Shown here piece by piece: positions 34,590 through 46,617 of a DNA stretch of 64,000 nt (its first letter is position 1; each line of letters begins with the position of its first letter). Source of the DNA: Diabrotica undecimpunctata (lineage: Eukaryota; Arthropoda; Insecta; Coleoptera; Chrysomelidae). The DNA lies in the NCBI RefSeq assembly GCF_040954645.1, contig NC_092808.1:87675389-87739388 (forward strand), in the 5' to 3' direction. The notes under the pieces were generated by a model. That model saw only the letters and a program-made list of their open reading frames with translations, was not told the origin of the DNA and searched no databases. The position numbers were made by a program, and so were the translations under genes.

Positions 34590-35813
34590 TGTAATGTTAT
34601 AAACGTCACATCTTTATTAAATTATATTTAAATAATTATTTTATTTTAATTTCCTTATTAATTTAATAATTCCTTTGCCTTCAGTTTCGTTTTTACTAAT
34701 TTTTCGTCAAAAAAGTAGTTGGCGCCGTTTTTCTCTGTCTTTCTTTTCTCTCTCTTTCTCTCCCGTAGAATAAATATTCGCCCTCTTTCTTTCTGTCCGA
34801 TAGATTAAATATTCTGTTCTATGTTGATAGAAGAGCTAATTCCATCACAGGCATACGTCCTATGTCATCTGTGCAAACTTCATTTCAGTATTCCTATTTT
34901 TTGTCAATCAACTTTTCTAAACGTGGTGGGATTATTTTTTGTCTGTAATTAAAATTTATAAAAGAAGGTAAGAATTATTATAAGCTTCATTTTATGATCT
35001 GCAGAATTCTCTTGGGGTGAGTACTTTCATTGTTATCTATATTCTATAATTCTGACAGCATTTTGAATATTCATAACCTTACTTCTTTCTAAGCCACGTT
35101 TTATAATTTTGTGCAGTAGAAATCCAACAAAATTTAGCTAAGTTCAATAGTAATTCTTTCATTTTATCCTTGCGATCTGCCATTTTTTTCACTGTAATTT
35201 TGTAAACTGGCAAGGAAGTTAAACCCCCTTGGATGTTTCTCTAATACAGGATGTTTAATATTTTAGTTTATTGTCTGTATTATTAGTTTTATTGGCATTA
35301 TTGGAGAATTTGTTGGCTGTGTTACTACTTTATTGGCTTTATGGGATATTTCTAGAAGTTTATTGGCTTTATTGGTTTTATGGAATATTTACTGTAGTAT
35401 ATATGGAATAACATGCTCCGGAGGACCTAACTGCAGCTGTGAGGAGGACATAACTATCTAATTGGGAGGCCACAGATATTTAATAGCAAGCACCCCATCG
35501 ATGCCATAAGTATCGCTCAAATGTATTTACTGTAAAGCATTGGTAGGGTTATTTTTTGGTACTTAAATATTATTTTTTATTTTAAATGAATATGTCTAGT
35601 TAAATAATTGTTTTATTTGCTACCAGCTAAAGGTTCATGGTTTAATTCATAGTTTAAGACGAATTCACACTTGAGGGACTGAGCTAGGCGAAGCATAGAC
35701 GATAAGCTCCCATGTTTGATTGAGGTATTATTTTTATTAAATTATTATTATTAATATTATTAGTATTATTTTATAATAGTATTTCAATTCTCTTTGGTAC
35801 TCTTATCGTTACA
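34590..35813. mobile_element. Solo LTR (copy 2)
   Basis: It starts TGTAATG and ends CGTTACA and is homologous along its whole length to 20342-21510, in the same orientation. Shared landmarks include AATAAATATTCGCCCTCT, CTTGGGGTGAGTACTTTCAT and GAGCTAGGC. Flanks are GCTA on the left and GGTA on the right, one mismatch from a 4-bp duplication. No internal retrotransposon sequence adjoins it. Confidence 0.7.
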
Positions 35814-36898
35814 GGTATAATATATTTCATTTAATTAATTATTATTTAGTCTAATTATAACTGTTAAGAGCGAAAGTTGATTAAAGTTCTTGACATTCTC
35901 TCGTATTTGTTAAATTTTAAATAATTATTTTTTTTTAAATTATTGCCAAAATAGTAAATAAAAAAATTTTAAATTTATTCTAGCCTTAACACTCTTCCAT
36001 TTTCTGGAAAATATATACAATAACTTTTAGAAAAACATTGTGAATTCAAACTTTATATTATAAGCTATGTACAACAATTGCAGTTTTGCCATGTCACCGT
36101 GTTAAAAGAAGCTTCTTTGAAATTTTTAAATCTGTTTAACACAGACGGTGTTTAGAAGACTAAAATTTCTCGCTGGATGTTTTTAACGGTCCGGTGAATA
36201 CTTTAACCAGAAAAGTATACAAACTCGTGAATACGTTCCGCTAGCATTCCAAACACTTCGTTCTGTAAATAGAATAAAAAAAGAAAACTCTCCAATTGAA
36301 AACCACAGTTAGTGAACACCCCTTTGTGATTCAGAAAGGAAACTATTTTAAGTAGGAAAACATGGTATGTTGCAGACGTGGATGAATCCATTTTAAAGTT
36401 GAACTAATGGACTTATAAAGTAAAGAGGATTTATAGAAAGCTCTAGTGCTCTGTATAATTAAACAAGCTAAAAATTCCATTACATGCAAATAAAAATATT
36501 TAATCACCAAAAAGCACAAGATATAAATTTTATATAAAATATTCGCAGTAATTTCAAATTTTTAATTTATTTTAATATCGATTTTACGTTAACCATCATA
36601 TTAAAAAGACTTCCAGAGAGACTAACATTAGTTTTAATTAGAATATCCGTAAAAAAAATTAAATTTTAATATCTTCAATGCATTTTGTATATATTTTTAA
36701 TTCCTTAGCCAAGGCAGATAAGATTTATGACAGCTTTTCTTTCTGTCATAAAACGTATCTGTTTAAGGTAGGATCTAAATTTAATCTTAAATTTTCAGAA
36801 AATGTACTAAACAGATCTAAAAGCCAGCTAAATATTTTGGTGTAAGTTTAAGTTACGAACTCTACTCATTCCATCCCTTTTAATTAGAATATTGTTTT
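35814..36898. other. Unassigned intronic sequence
   Basis: No feature I can support. A 62-residue reverse frame at 36203-36391 resembles nothing I know. Confidence 0.5.
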
Positions 36899-36979
36899 GT
36901 TGTACTGTGTGTTCAGAAGTTAAGTGAAGCACGACGTGGTTTAACTAACTTTATTTAAACTAAAATCTGACTTTCGGCA

Positions 36980-37240
36980 GCTTTATCTTGAAGTGCTGAT
37001 ATGAAAGATGTCGCCTTCTGTTTATTTTCTCATCCATTATTTGGTGCTGCGGCTTTTAATTGCCTTCGGTATACTGGCCAGAAGGTCTTATCGTCAAATA
37101 TAGGAGTACTAGCTATTCCGTTGACAGGAGAACAAATCACTTCTGGTTTACCTTCAACTCTCAGTTGCTTGGTCGTTTTAGTTTCTACGGTTCCCGTTAC
37201 GTGATCATGTCTTATCTCTTTTCTTGTTATTTCAATTTCT
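36980..37240 (-). pseudogene. Ty3/gypsy gag fragment
   Basis: The reverse frame reads STPIFDDKTFWPVYRRQLKA, then NG (stop) ENKQKATSFISALQDKAAE. This follows the gag signature of many insect gypsy-type elements (a KFDG-x-xxW-xxYxRQF-like block and an EKQKAT..L...L.GKA block). It continues the gag begun at about 40660 on the far side of the piggyBac element. Confidence 0.7.
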
Positions 37241-40200
37241 TTAACCTTCCGCCGGTAACGTGAACTCTTGTAACATAGTTGGTAACGTCGGTCTCTGAAA
37301 CCGACTTTTTTAATAATGAATATCTTAGGTTGTGATTTTCTCTTAATATTTTAATGAAGCTAAATATTTAATATGACTATATTTAAATAATAATATAGTA
37401 AGGAATGATCAATATTTATTTATATACAAAAAAATTGGCTCTTTTTAGATACAAACATATATTGACAAACAATCCACAAAAAGATATGTTTTTGAATACA
37501 AAATATCAACAAACATATCGTCAAGGGTTAAAATGTCAGAAAACAAATAAAATTATTCAATGTATGTCAAGCATAAACTGAATTTATTGTCCGTTTACTT
37601 CCTCATTTTCTTTTTTATTGCCCACGCCACAATGCATAGTCCAGTTAAATGTTCCAAACACATATATTTGCTACACTGCCTACAATAAACCGAGTTTTTC
37701 GGTTTTTCTTACTACTACAGAACGTACATCTTTCGAACACATTATTCTGGATAGGTTGGTTTCTTGTATGCATGCCACAAATTTCGGCTATTACGGCTCA
37801 TACAAATTGTCTTTGAAATATTTTTGTTCTAGGGCTCATTTGCGAATATGTTCATCAATATGTTGAAAATATGTTGAAAATATGTTGAAGATTGTAATGC
37901 TTTGATAGATTAAAATAAAAGGCCCTTAATTCTCACGCATCTGGATCAAATTCTCGAATTCTCGAATTCTCTAATATGTCTAAACCATTGCAGTCTTTGT
38001 TCTTAAGACTTTCTTGAGACTATAGTCTCTTTCTCTAATTAAGTCGTTTCTGATCCTGTCACTTCTAGCGTTACCCAACATCCATTGTAACATTTTCATT
38101 CCAGATATCTTTATCTTATTTTCCTGAATATTCTTTACACGCCACACTTCACCGCCGTACACCAACGCAGGTCTTACCATACTCTTGTGTATCTTTTCTT
38201 TCAGCTCTTTAACAATTTTTTGATCACAGAGTAATCCACTCATTCGCTTTCAATTAAACCAACCAGCCTGTATCTTGTGGGAAATTTTCCTATCTAGTGT
38301 TCCTTTTTTCGTTCAATAGGAGGCCAAGGTATTTAATTTGTCCTTCTCGTCCCCCTCTTCCTCCCTTCCTCTTCAATAGCCTTTTTCAAAATCTCGAACT
38401 TTTCCTTCAACATTTTTTTGTTCTCCTCTACTAACACGATATGATCAGCAAATATCATTGACCAAGGAGCCTCCTCCGATACTTTCGCTGCTAGTATATC
38501 TATATTAAGTTTAAACAAGTAGGGACTCAGCTGAAGAACCTTAATGCAAACCAACCGTCACTAAAAACTTTCAGTCAATGCGACACCCTTACTTTAGTCT
38601 AGGCTCTCTCATACATATCCTTCACGAGCATTACGTACTTCCTAGGAACCTATTTCTCTCCAATATATCTCCACAGCTCTTGTCTAGGAACTGTGCCTTC
38701 CCAAGATCTATAAATAATAAACAATATTAACTGTCTCAAAACAAACAAAGCAAACAAGCGAGGCGTTGTCTTCCTTCCTGGCATAAACCCAAACTGTTCT
38801 TTTCCTATCGATGTCTCTCTTCTTAAAATTTGCTCTACAGTCCCCTCTGAAATTTATATTGTGTGTAACATTAACTTTATTCCTCTATTGCTTTTACGAA
38901 TAGAATGTCTCTTTATCTTTATATAATGATATCACCACACACTCTTCACATGCATTGGACACCGTTTCTTCCTCATATATCCTACGAGCCTTTCAAATCT
39001 TCACAGGCATTTCATCAGTTCCTATTGCCATATCACTATTCATCCTATTTAAGGCCTCTATAACCTTATCCCTCACTAATCCCGGTATCACATTCTCATT
39101 TGGATCATTTGTTTTTTAAGCATCCTCTGTCTCTAATCTGGTGGTCTTCATTTAGCAATTTTCTAAAGTAATCATAGCATCTTTGCTTTATTTTAACATC
39201 GATTCTTCTCGAACACTCTTCCATCCACATTCTCAATCTAGTGCAGGTAGTGCAATCCTTTGATGACTTGTCTCTTGCTTTAGCAATGCTCTATAGCCTT
39301 TTCATCTCCTTAAATGTTTTCAATTCTTCATACAGCTGTGTAGACGATAACATTATAGTGTATTTACAATTAATTCCCCTTTAAATTTGTTAGCAATACG
39401 TAAAGACACAATTTTTAGTTCTATTGCAGTAAGTGTGCCTCTAGAGAAAATTAAAGTTGGACTCCCGTCATTCGTAGTAATCATATGCAGGCCATCTATC
39501 GCTTTGACTAAAATGTTTCCAAGTAAATTCTCAGGAGGTGGGCGCCAAAAATTATGATGTACATAAAAGTTTCCAAAAAATAGCGTTTATTAAAATTATG
39601 AATTCTCGAATTCTTGCCTTTGTTTATTAGCATCCCGAATATTGCTTTTGTTAGCGCCAGATATGTATAACATACCCAACAGATCAATTATTCGATAGAT
39701 TTTAATTCTATAATTGGCCTAGCCGTGTTGTTACTGACTATGTCAATAACAACACAGTCAATACTTTATGCTTTATGCAATCAATGCACAAAGGTTTCAA
39801 TGCTTTAAACTTGTTGGTGCATTCTTCTATTTTTTCTAAATTATCTGTAGTGAAAAACATTCCCAAATCTATTTTTTCACTAATTGGGAACAACATTTTT
39901 AGCGAGAGTTCGAATGTTACGATTCAATTCATGTGGGATGTTACTTCTACTGCTACATGAGTTTCGACATATTCTTCATCACAGAAATACTCCTCCGACT
40001 TGGTATGATAGTATAGAACTCCTGAACGACCATCTTGCAAACTTGCGTCGTCATCTTCTGGTTCGGGTTCGGAGTTAGCAAAAATTTTGTCAAAAAGTTA
40101 GTGCAACCTTGCTTGTTCTGATTCGTAATCCATATTCATATACAATTTTTAAAATCAATTATTTTAACTTACTATGGACCCAAGACGACAAAAACTTGCC

Positions 40201-40413
40201 CTTAAGTATAACATAAATGGTAACGTCAGTCTCTCACACTGTCGGATCAAATAACCTATGAACTGTCGGTACTAGGCCACAGATTTTTCAAGATTGAATA
40301 GAGGTTAGAAAGCTACCTGGTCGCGCAAACAAAACAGTATGCGCATTTGTGTTTTAACGCAAAAAATCCAATACGTCAGTGTCAGAGACCGTACGTTACC
40401 ACTCGAAGGTTAA
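37241..40413 (-). mobile_element. piggyBac element with a LINE inserted in it
   Basis: TTAA is present at both ends (37241-37244 and 40410-40413). Inside it the ends are inverted: left CCTTCCGCCGGTAACGT, right (reverse complement) CCTTCGAGTGGTAACGT, followed on both sides by a GGTCTCTGA block. The transposase is on the reverse strand. An N-terminal acidic part starts MDYESEQARLH at about 40132 and contains EPEPEDDDASLQDGRS (decayed past 39740). A C-terminal cysteine-rich domain at about 37590-37730 reads ERCTFCSSKKNRKTRF and CSKYMCLEH. The catalytic core between them is gone or replaced by the LINE at 37971-39599. Confidence 0.8.
37971..39599 (-). pseudogene. LINE ORF2 copy inside the piggyBac, flanked by 15-bp direct repeats
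   Basis: The segment is flanked by GAATTCTCGAATTCT at 37956-37970 and 39600-39614, a likely target duplication. On the reverse strand it encodes a decayed pre-RT part (AIGTDEMPVK near 39010-39040), LVCIKVLQLSPYLFKLNID..., the catalytic-region MIFADHIVLVEE (about 38440-38465), and HKSMVRPALVYGGEVWRVK (about 38130-38190). It is the inverted counterpart of 41998-43572. The 3' end is cut off within coding sequence, which is odd for an ordinary LINE insertion. Confidence 0.82.
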
Positions 40414-40675
40414 TCATATCTTCTTTTTTCTCGTTGACTTTTTTTTCATTAATTGTGTACCCACTTTTTAGGTCTTTATTTTTGATATAAGACTCATAAG
40501 TTAATCTCTATCTTCCTGACGATATCTCTCTTTAGCTTCTTGTCGTCGTTTTTCTTTTTCTTTTTCCGTTTTTCATGAGATTCTTTTTTCTTTTTTTGGG
40601 GCAATCATATCTTCAATTTCATCCATCTTGGTCTTGCTTCTTGATTTCCCCATACAAATTTTCCACGAGGCCAAT
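40414..40675 (-). pseudogene. Start of Ty3/gypsy gag and primer-binding region
   Basis: After the LTR end (ACGTAACA) the reverse strand reads ATTGGCCTCGTGG, then a start codon and MGKSRSKTKMDEIEDMIAPK, then a lysine- and glutamate-rich coiled segment. The frame shifts soon after. Position and composition fit the gag start of an insect Ty3/gypsy element. Confidence 0.6.
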
Positions 40676-41093
40676 TGTTACGTTGTAGGTTCAGTGATCA
40701 AATGAAGCACAACGTGATTTAACCAACTTAATTTAAACTCAAAACCCACTTTATAACAAATATCATAATTAATTACTTGTTACCGTAATAATTATCACTA
40801 AGAAAAATTAGCACTGATGATATATAGAATCGCCAATTCAAAGCTCTACTCTGCTAGTTTATATAATCACAACGAATTATCTTAAAACATTTGACTGTCA
40901 TATGATTCGGTTTCTTAAAAAATTCTCGAAGGTCATCTCTTTATCGGAGTTCGTGAAATATTTCGGTAGCTCTTAATTTCTTTAACGCATATATACATGT
41001 TTTTTAATATACATATTGTAATAGAAATAATAAACCCATAGATTCAGTACGCCCAGTTTTGTGTATTCTTTTACCCATAAATCAGTGGTTACA
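40676..41093 (-). repeat. Ty3/gypsy-type 5' LTR
   Basis: The 418-bp segment begins TGTAACC and ends ACGTAACA on the reverse strand. It contains a TATA-like TTATATAAACTAGC followed by AGAGTAGAGCTTTG (about 40840-40866), a plausible core promoter and start. Confidence 0.65.
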
Positions 41094-41997
41094 GAAACTT
41101 TAGAGTTTCTAAGAAATATTTGTAACCTAATTTTATTCTGTTGTATTCTCCTGGTAAAATCATCCTTGTTAAAGCGCTTCTAGAAGCTCATACGATTAAT
41201 GATATACCTAATATGATCATGTTCACCAAATTGTACTCTCAAATTTAGTAACTCGGGCAAATTGTATGAAGCTATCAACTAAAAAGTTACGTAAATAAAA
41301 AACAGGTTATTAAAAATGTAAATCAAAATAATATTCTGTTTTATTCAGTGGACGAAGATCTTTTGTACTAAAATTTAATTGTTTAATAAGCACTTTTTTC
41401 TTATTAAAACTGAAATCGAATTACTTGAACATTTTCCAAGAAAGGTTGACTGTCTATTTTGCTTTTACGGGAAGAAGATATTGAAGAGATCATTTATTTC
41501 CTAAGAGACTTGCTGTCCTGCTCTTGGAAACATATCGCATTATCTTTTTCAAGTGAGTACACCGTAAAAAATCTTCAATGACTCTTTTTAAATCTAATAA
41601 TTCAAAATTCACCCACTTACCAGTTTTTAAATCTTTATGTTTGAAATTTTTTCCCAAGCCAATTTTTCCTTTCGGTTTAATTCTGACAACGCAGCAATAA
41701 AGCACGACATGTAACTTGTCGAAAGTTCAAACTTCAAATACGCGTAATACTGCGACCAGATTTTATTAGTAAAATTATGACGTAACGTAAATCACTCCAA
41801 CTGGGTATGAAACGTCCAATTACGAGTTGTCGTGAATGAAGGAATAGACTGTGGAGAAGTTTATGTTAATTATAACTTTAATCCCAACATAGAAGTATAT
41901 GCAGCTTCAATCGGAAGCTTAGATAATCGTAACATTGTTTTTGTTTACAAATTTATCAACCTTAATTTTGTCAAAAGATATTGGACGAATTTATTTT
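41094..41997. other. Unassigned intronic sequence
   Basis: A 71-residue reverse frame (41490-41705) reads KPKGKIGLGKNFKHKDLKTG and looks like coding sequence in composition, but I do not recognise it. Otherwise nothing is visible. Confidence 0.4.
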
Positions 41998-43830
41998 CAT
42001 AATTGTAATAAACGCTATTTTTTGGAAACTTTCATGTACATCATAATTTTTGGCGCCCACCTCCTAAGAATTTACTTGGAAACATTTTAGTCAAAGCGAT
42101 AGATGGCCTGCATATGATTACTACGAATGACGGGAGTCCAACTTTAATTTTCTCTAGAGGCACACTCACTGCAATAGAACTAACAATTTTCTCTTTACGT
42201 ATTGCTAACAAATTTAAAGGGGGATTAATTGTAAATACACTATAATGTTATCGTATACACAGCTGTATAAAGAATTGAAAACATTTAAGGGGATGAAAAG
42301 GATATAGAGCATTGCTAAAGTAAGGGACAAGTCATCAAAGGACTTACCCTAGCTGCACTAGATTGAGAATGTGGATGGAAGAGTGTTCGAGGAGAATCGA
42401 TGTTAAAATAAAGCAAAGATGCTATGAGTACTTTAGAAAATTGCTAAATGAAGAACACCAGATTAGAGACAGAGGATGCTTAAAAAACAAATGATCAAAA
42501 TGAGAATGTGATACCGGGTTTAGTGAGGGATAAGGTTATAGAGGCCTTAAATAGGATGAATAGTGATATGGCAATAAGAACTGATGAAATGCCTGTGAAG
42601 ATTTGAAAGGCTCGTAGGATATATGAGGAAGAAACGGGGTCCAATGCATGGAAAGAGTGTATTCTCTATGTATACTCATTATATAAAGATAAAGAGACAT
42701 TCTTTGCCTAAAAGCAATAGAGGAATAAAGTTAATGTTACACACAATATAAATTTATGCCAGGAAGGAAGACAACGCTTCGCTTGTTTGCTTTGTTTGTT
42801 TTAAGACAGTTAATAAAGAAATACAGCGAAAAGAAAGAGAGCTACATTTATTATTTATAGATCTTGAGAAGGCACAGTTCCTAGACAAGAGCCGTGGAGA
42901 GAAATAGGTTCCTAGGAAGTACGTAATGCTCGTGAAGGATATGTATGAGAGAGCCTAGACTAAAGTAAGGGTGTCGCATTGACTGAAAGTTTTTAGTGAC
43001 GGTTGGTTTGCATTAAGGTTCTTCAGCTGAGTCGCTACTTGTTTAAACTTAATATAGATATACTAGCAGCGAAAGTATCGGAGGAGGCTCATATCGTGTT
43101 AGTAGAGGAGAACAAAAAAATGGTGAAGGAGAAGTACGAGAGTTTGAGAAGGGCTATTGAAGAGGAAGGGAGGAAGAGGGGGACGAGAAGGACAAATTAA
43201 ATAACTTGGCTCCTATTGAACGAAAAAAGGGACACTAGATAGGAAAATTTCCCACAGGATACAGGCTGGTTGGTTTAGTTGAAAGCGAATGAGTGGCTTA
43301 CTCTGTGATCAAAAAAATTTTAAAGAGTTGAAAGAAAAGATACACAAGAGTGTGGTAAGACCTGCGTTGGTGTACGGCGGTGAAGTGTGGCGTGTGAAGA
43401 ATATTCAGGAAAAGAAGATAAAGATATCTGGAATGCAAATGTTACAATGGATGTTGGGTAACGCTAGAAGTGACAGGATCAGAAACGACTTGATTATGGA
43501 GAGAGCCGGGGTGACTATAGTCTCAAGAAAGACTTAAGAACAAAGACTGCAATGGTTTGGACATATTAGACGTAGAACTAAAACCTATGTGGGAGGAAGG
43601 ATAGAGCTGCTAAAAGTTGATGAAATGAGAGATAGAGAAAATTCGTGGAGATGAGGGAAAGACTGTCTGGCAGAGAACTTAAGAGAGAAAGATTTAGGTA
43701 AAAAGACCCGATGTAAAGAAATTCGTAGCGAGGAAGAGTAAGCAATAGCAACCCTTGAGATGGAAAAAGCTGAAGAAAAATAAAACAAAGACGCTTGGAT
43801 CTGATCATTATCCAATACTTATACAAATGC
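41998..43830 (+). pseudogene. LINE ORF2 copy, inverted partner of 37971-39599
   Basis: This forward copy parallels the reverse copy over about 1.57 kb and then continues further 3' (GHIRRRTKTYVGGRIELL, 43555-43615). It lacks 24 bp encoding PWSMIFAD, which removes the RT catalytic FADD-type motif: the protein reads SEEAHIVLVEE where the partner reads SEEAPWSMIFADHIVLVEE. C-terminal blocks are HKSVVRPALVYGGEVWRVK and MLQWMLGNARSDRIRNDL. Multiple stops and frameshifts make it non-functional. Confidence 0.82.
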
Positions 43831-44352
43831 AAATAAGTTCTTGAACTTTTTCTATTACCTCATTCTCTAAATGAAATGATTTGAAAGCTAATTGGTCTAC
43901 CTTTCAATTTAATGTGGAACTTATATTTTCTAATAATCCACAAATTAGTAGTAATTGCTTTATAAACTTCCGGCACAATCAGCGAAATTGCTGGTGATGA
44001 TACTCGAAATAAATAATGCAAACTTTGGTAACTGTCCCCAGTGGCCAAATGTCGTAATGTTATTGCCAAGCTTATTTTTGGTGGTATTGGAAGTCTTACT
44101 TTAGTCTGTTTTTTTTATCATGGGCTCAATTTTCTGAAGCAAAAATTCAAAATCTATGAGTGATATTCTGCAAAAATTAAAAAATTCTCCGGATTCCTCA
44201 CAAATCAGTTAGTTCATTGAAAAAGTTTGTCATATTTCCTCCGCAAAAAAATGTTTGAAGCCATTTTCAGATTATTATCCAAATAAAAGACTTTTTTAGA
44301 GAGGTTTTTTTTCTACCTCATTTATTAATTTATAGCTATACATCTTAAACAG
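43831..44352. other. Unassigned intronic sequence
   Basis: No gene is visible. An imperfect 16-bp inverted repeat (TTATAGCTATACATCT and its partner, about 44330-44367) overlaps the start of the next LINE fragment. Confidence 0.5.
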
Positions 44353-44859
44353 GTGTATAGCTATAAATATCTGGGCCACGAGATTAAATTAGGAAGAGAT
44401 AATCAAAAAATGGAGCTAAACAGGAGAATAGGACTGGCATGGGCGGCTTACGGAAAACTAAGAGAAGTCTTTAGATCAGACATTCCCATGTGCTTGAAAA
44501 GGAAGGTCTTTGATCAATGTGTACTCCCAGTTTTAACGTATGGAGCAGAAACATTGACCCTTACCAGAAAAGTAATCAATAAAATACAAGTGACACAGAG
44601 AGCGATAGAGAGGTCAATGCTGAATATATCCCTCAGAGATAGAGTATCAAATACAATAATTAAGAGAAGAACTGGTGTTACTGACGCAGTTCAAAGGATT
44701 ACAACATTGAAATTTAAATGGACGGGGCATGTTGCCAGATTAAAAGATGGAAGGTGGACGAAGAAAATTCTGAAATGGAGACCTAGACACGATGCTTATC
44801 GTAATCGAGGACGTCCTCCAACAAGGTGGTCAGATGACATCAAGCGCATAGAAATGTAA
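44353..44859 (+). pseudogene. LINE ORF2 C-terminus, different family
   Basis: The 168-residue frame reads YKYLGHEIKLGRDNQ, NRRIGLAWAAYGKLREVF, CVLPVLTYGAETLTLT, then WTGHVARLKDGRWTKKIL and RGRPPTRWSDDIKRI. It is the thumb and tail region of an insect LINE whose related tails are at 48200-48617 and 49497-49680. It is open throughout but truncated at both ends. It stops abruptly at the mariner boundary. Confidence 0.85.
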
Positions 44860-44879
44860 GTTGGTAACACTTTTTTAAA

Positions 44880-46051
44880 TGTCGGCCATTTTGACAGCTG
44901 TTAAGTGATTTGTTAAGTTGGGTTTTAGCATTTCAGCATTAGTAGACTTGACGCCTAAACAATGCTTCCAAATTGTACAAATTTATTATGAAATTGTGGT
45001 TTTGTTCGAAATACGTATCACGCACTACGTCCATTTTATGGTCAACATAATAGTCCATCAGAGCAAGTAATTCGAATAATCATGGAACGTTTTTGCACCA
45101 CGTTTACTATAACTGATAATAACGCATTTACAGACACGTCGTACAGTGCGTACAGAAGAAGAAGCATACAGGAAGACCCGAATCAGTCTATCTGCCATCG
45201 TGCACAGCAGTTGGATACGTGTTAATTCACTTTATGGAATATTTTGCGGAAATATCTTGCTTTGCGTGCTTATAAAATCCAACTTATGCAAGAATTGAAG
45301 GTACATCATTACCTAGCGAGTGCATCCAAAACGAGATTGCCGTTGATTCCAATTTTCATAAGTGAATTTTGTTTAGCGATGAAGCGCACTTTTGCTTCAA
45401 TGGCTACGTCAACAAACAAAAACTGCCCTATTTGGAGTTAAGATAATTCTCAAAGATATGTTGAGAAACCATTATATCCAGAAAAACTGACTGTTTGGTA
45501 TGCTTTATGGTCTGGTGGAATCAATGGCCCATACTTCTTCAACAACGATGCTGGCCAGAGCGTTACAGTCAATGGTGACCGCTATAAATCCATGATAACT
45601 GTCTTCTTAATAAGACGGCGTAATATGTCACACAGCTCGTGCCACAATTAATTTATTAAAAAAAACGTTTGGTAACCGCATAGTTTCATGTTTTGGACCG
45701 TGAATTGGCCTCCAAGATCGTGCGAGTTAACACTGCTAGACTATTTTATGTAGGGATATGTGAAGGTTTTAGTCTACGTCAATAAGTGTTAAACAATTGA
45801 CCACTTGGAGCACAACGTCCGCCGCGATATCGCCGATATAAGGCGACAAATATTGGAAAAAGTGATCGAAAATTGGACCTCCAGGTTAGACTAAGTCAGA
45901 GACAACCATGGTGGTCATATGCCAGAAATCATATGTAAATTATAATGCCAAAAGATTATCTTTAGAATAAAGTTAATTTTATGTCAATTTATAAAAATCA
46001 TCTTTGTTTTATTCCATTTCAAAGTTCTATACCTCTAAAAAAACACCCTTT
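44880..46051 (+). pseudogene. Mariner transposase (DD34D-like), decayed
   Basis: Pieces of a mariner transposase run in order across shifting frames. The first aspartate is in FSDEAHFCFNGYVNKQ (about 45372-45420), followed by YVEKPLYPEKLTVWYALWSG. The second aspartate lies in a DGVICHTARA-like block (about 45613-45645). The third is in VNWPPRSCELTLLDYF (about 45700-45748). The tail reads DIADIRRQILEKVIENWTSR. A deletion removes residues before the second aspartate. The 3' end (about 46051) has the GGGTGTTTTTTTAGAGGTAT end shared with 893-1163. The 5' terminal repeat is not evident. Confidence 0.82.
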
Positions 46052-46204
46052 ACTTCCAAAAATGTTTCGTTATCGCTTGTGTAAACCAATAATAATTTTA
46101 CATAAATAAAACAAACAACAAAAACACAAGTATATCTCAAATTCCAATAATACTACATATAAGTAATCTGTGAACTAATTTTGAACTGATTCTGGAAGCT
46201 GAAA

Positions 46205-46430
46205 ACAAAACTATCCTTAGACATAGTCCTTTGTTGACCCTCCTAAGTACTTCGTGATTAGTTTTTCTTGCTGTCCAAGGAATCTTTAGCACCCGTCTAT
46301 AAATTCACATTTCCAATGCTTTAATTCTGTTCACAGTTGATACTTTTAGTGTCCACACTTCTGCTTCATACAAAAGTACAGACCAAATGTAGCACTTACC
46401 CGTTCTTCGTTTTCGTTCTAAACTGAGATA
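46205..46430 (-). pseudogene. LINE C-terminal fragment
   Basis: The reverse strand reads VLLYEAEVWTLKVST, RIKALEM (stop or cysteine) IYRRVLKIPWTARKTNHEVLR. This is the RTE-like LINE C-terminal motif set. About 220 bp survive. Confidence 0.7.
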
Positions 46431-46500
46431 ATTACTAGTTCGTTTTACATAATTCGATTATTCGTTATACATAAAAGTAGTTTTTAAAAGTATTTTTGTC

Positions 46501-46506
<6 letters not shown>

Positions 46507-46561
<55 letters not shown>
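46507..46561. repeat. (TA)n microsatellite
   Basis: A TA array that directly abuts the 3' end of a reverse-strand PLE remnant. Confidence 0.95.
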
Positions 46562-46563
<2 letters not shown>

Positions 46564-46617
46564 AAGTTTTATTTTGAGGTTGCAGTCATTAATAGGGCAG
46601 GAAAGTAAAACTCTTTG

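Larger units (their letters stand above)
36899..41093 (-). mobile_element. Ty3/gypsy-type element, pol deleted, interrupted by piggyBac
   Basis: On the reverse strand the order is: LTR (41093-40676), primer-binding region, start of gag (about 40660-40414), the piggyBac insertion (40413-37241), the gag continuation (37240 to about 36980), then the 3' end of a second LTR (36975-36899). That last piece aligns with the matching end of the first LTR (GTGAAGCACGACGTGG.TTAA). Protease, RT and integrase are missing, so the element carries a large internal deletion. No target duplication is visible at the outer ends. Confidence 0.7.

Noticed and set aside
36203..36391. A 62-residue reverse frame considered as a transposase piece
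   Set aside because: No motif could be matched with confidence.
41490..41705. A 71-residue reverse frame with coding-like composition
   Set aside because: No family recognised and no splice or start evidence; recorded as unassigned.
42570..42610. CTGATGAAATGCC resembling a hammerhead core
   Set aside because: It is LINE coding sequence (TDEMPVK in the RT region), with no stem II or GAAA in place; the mirror copy near 39020 is the same.
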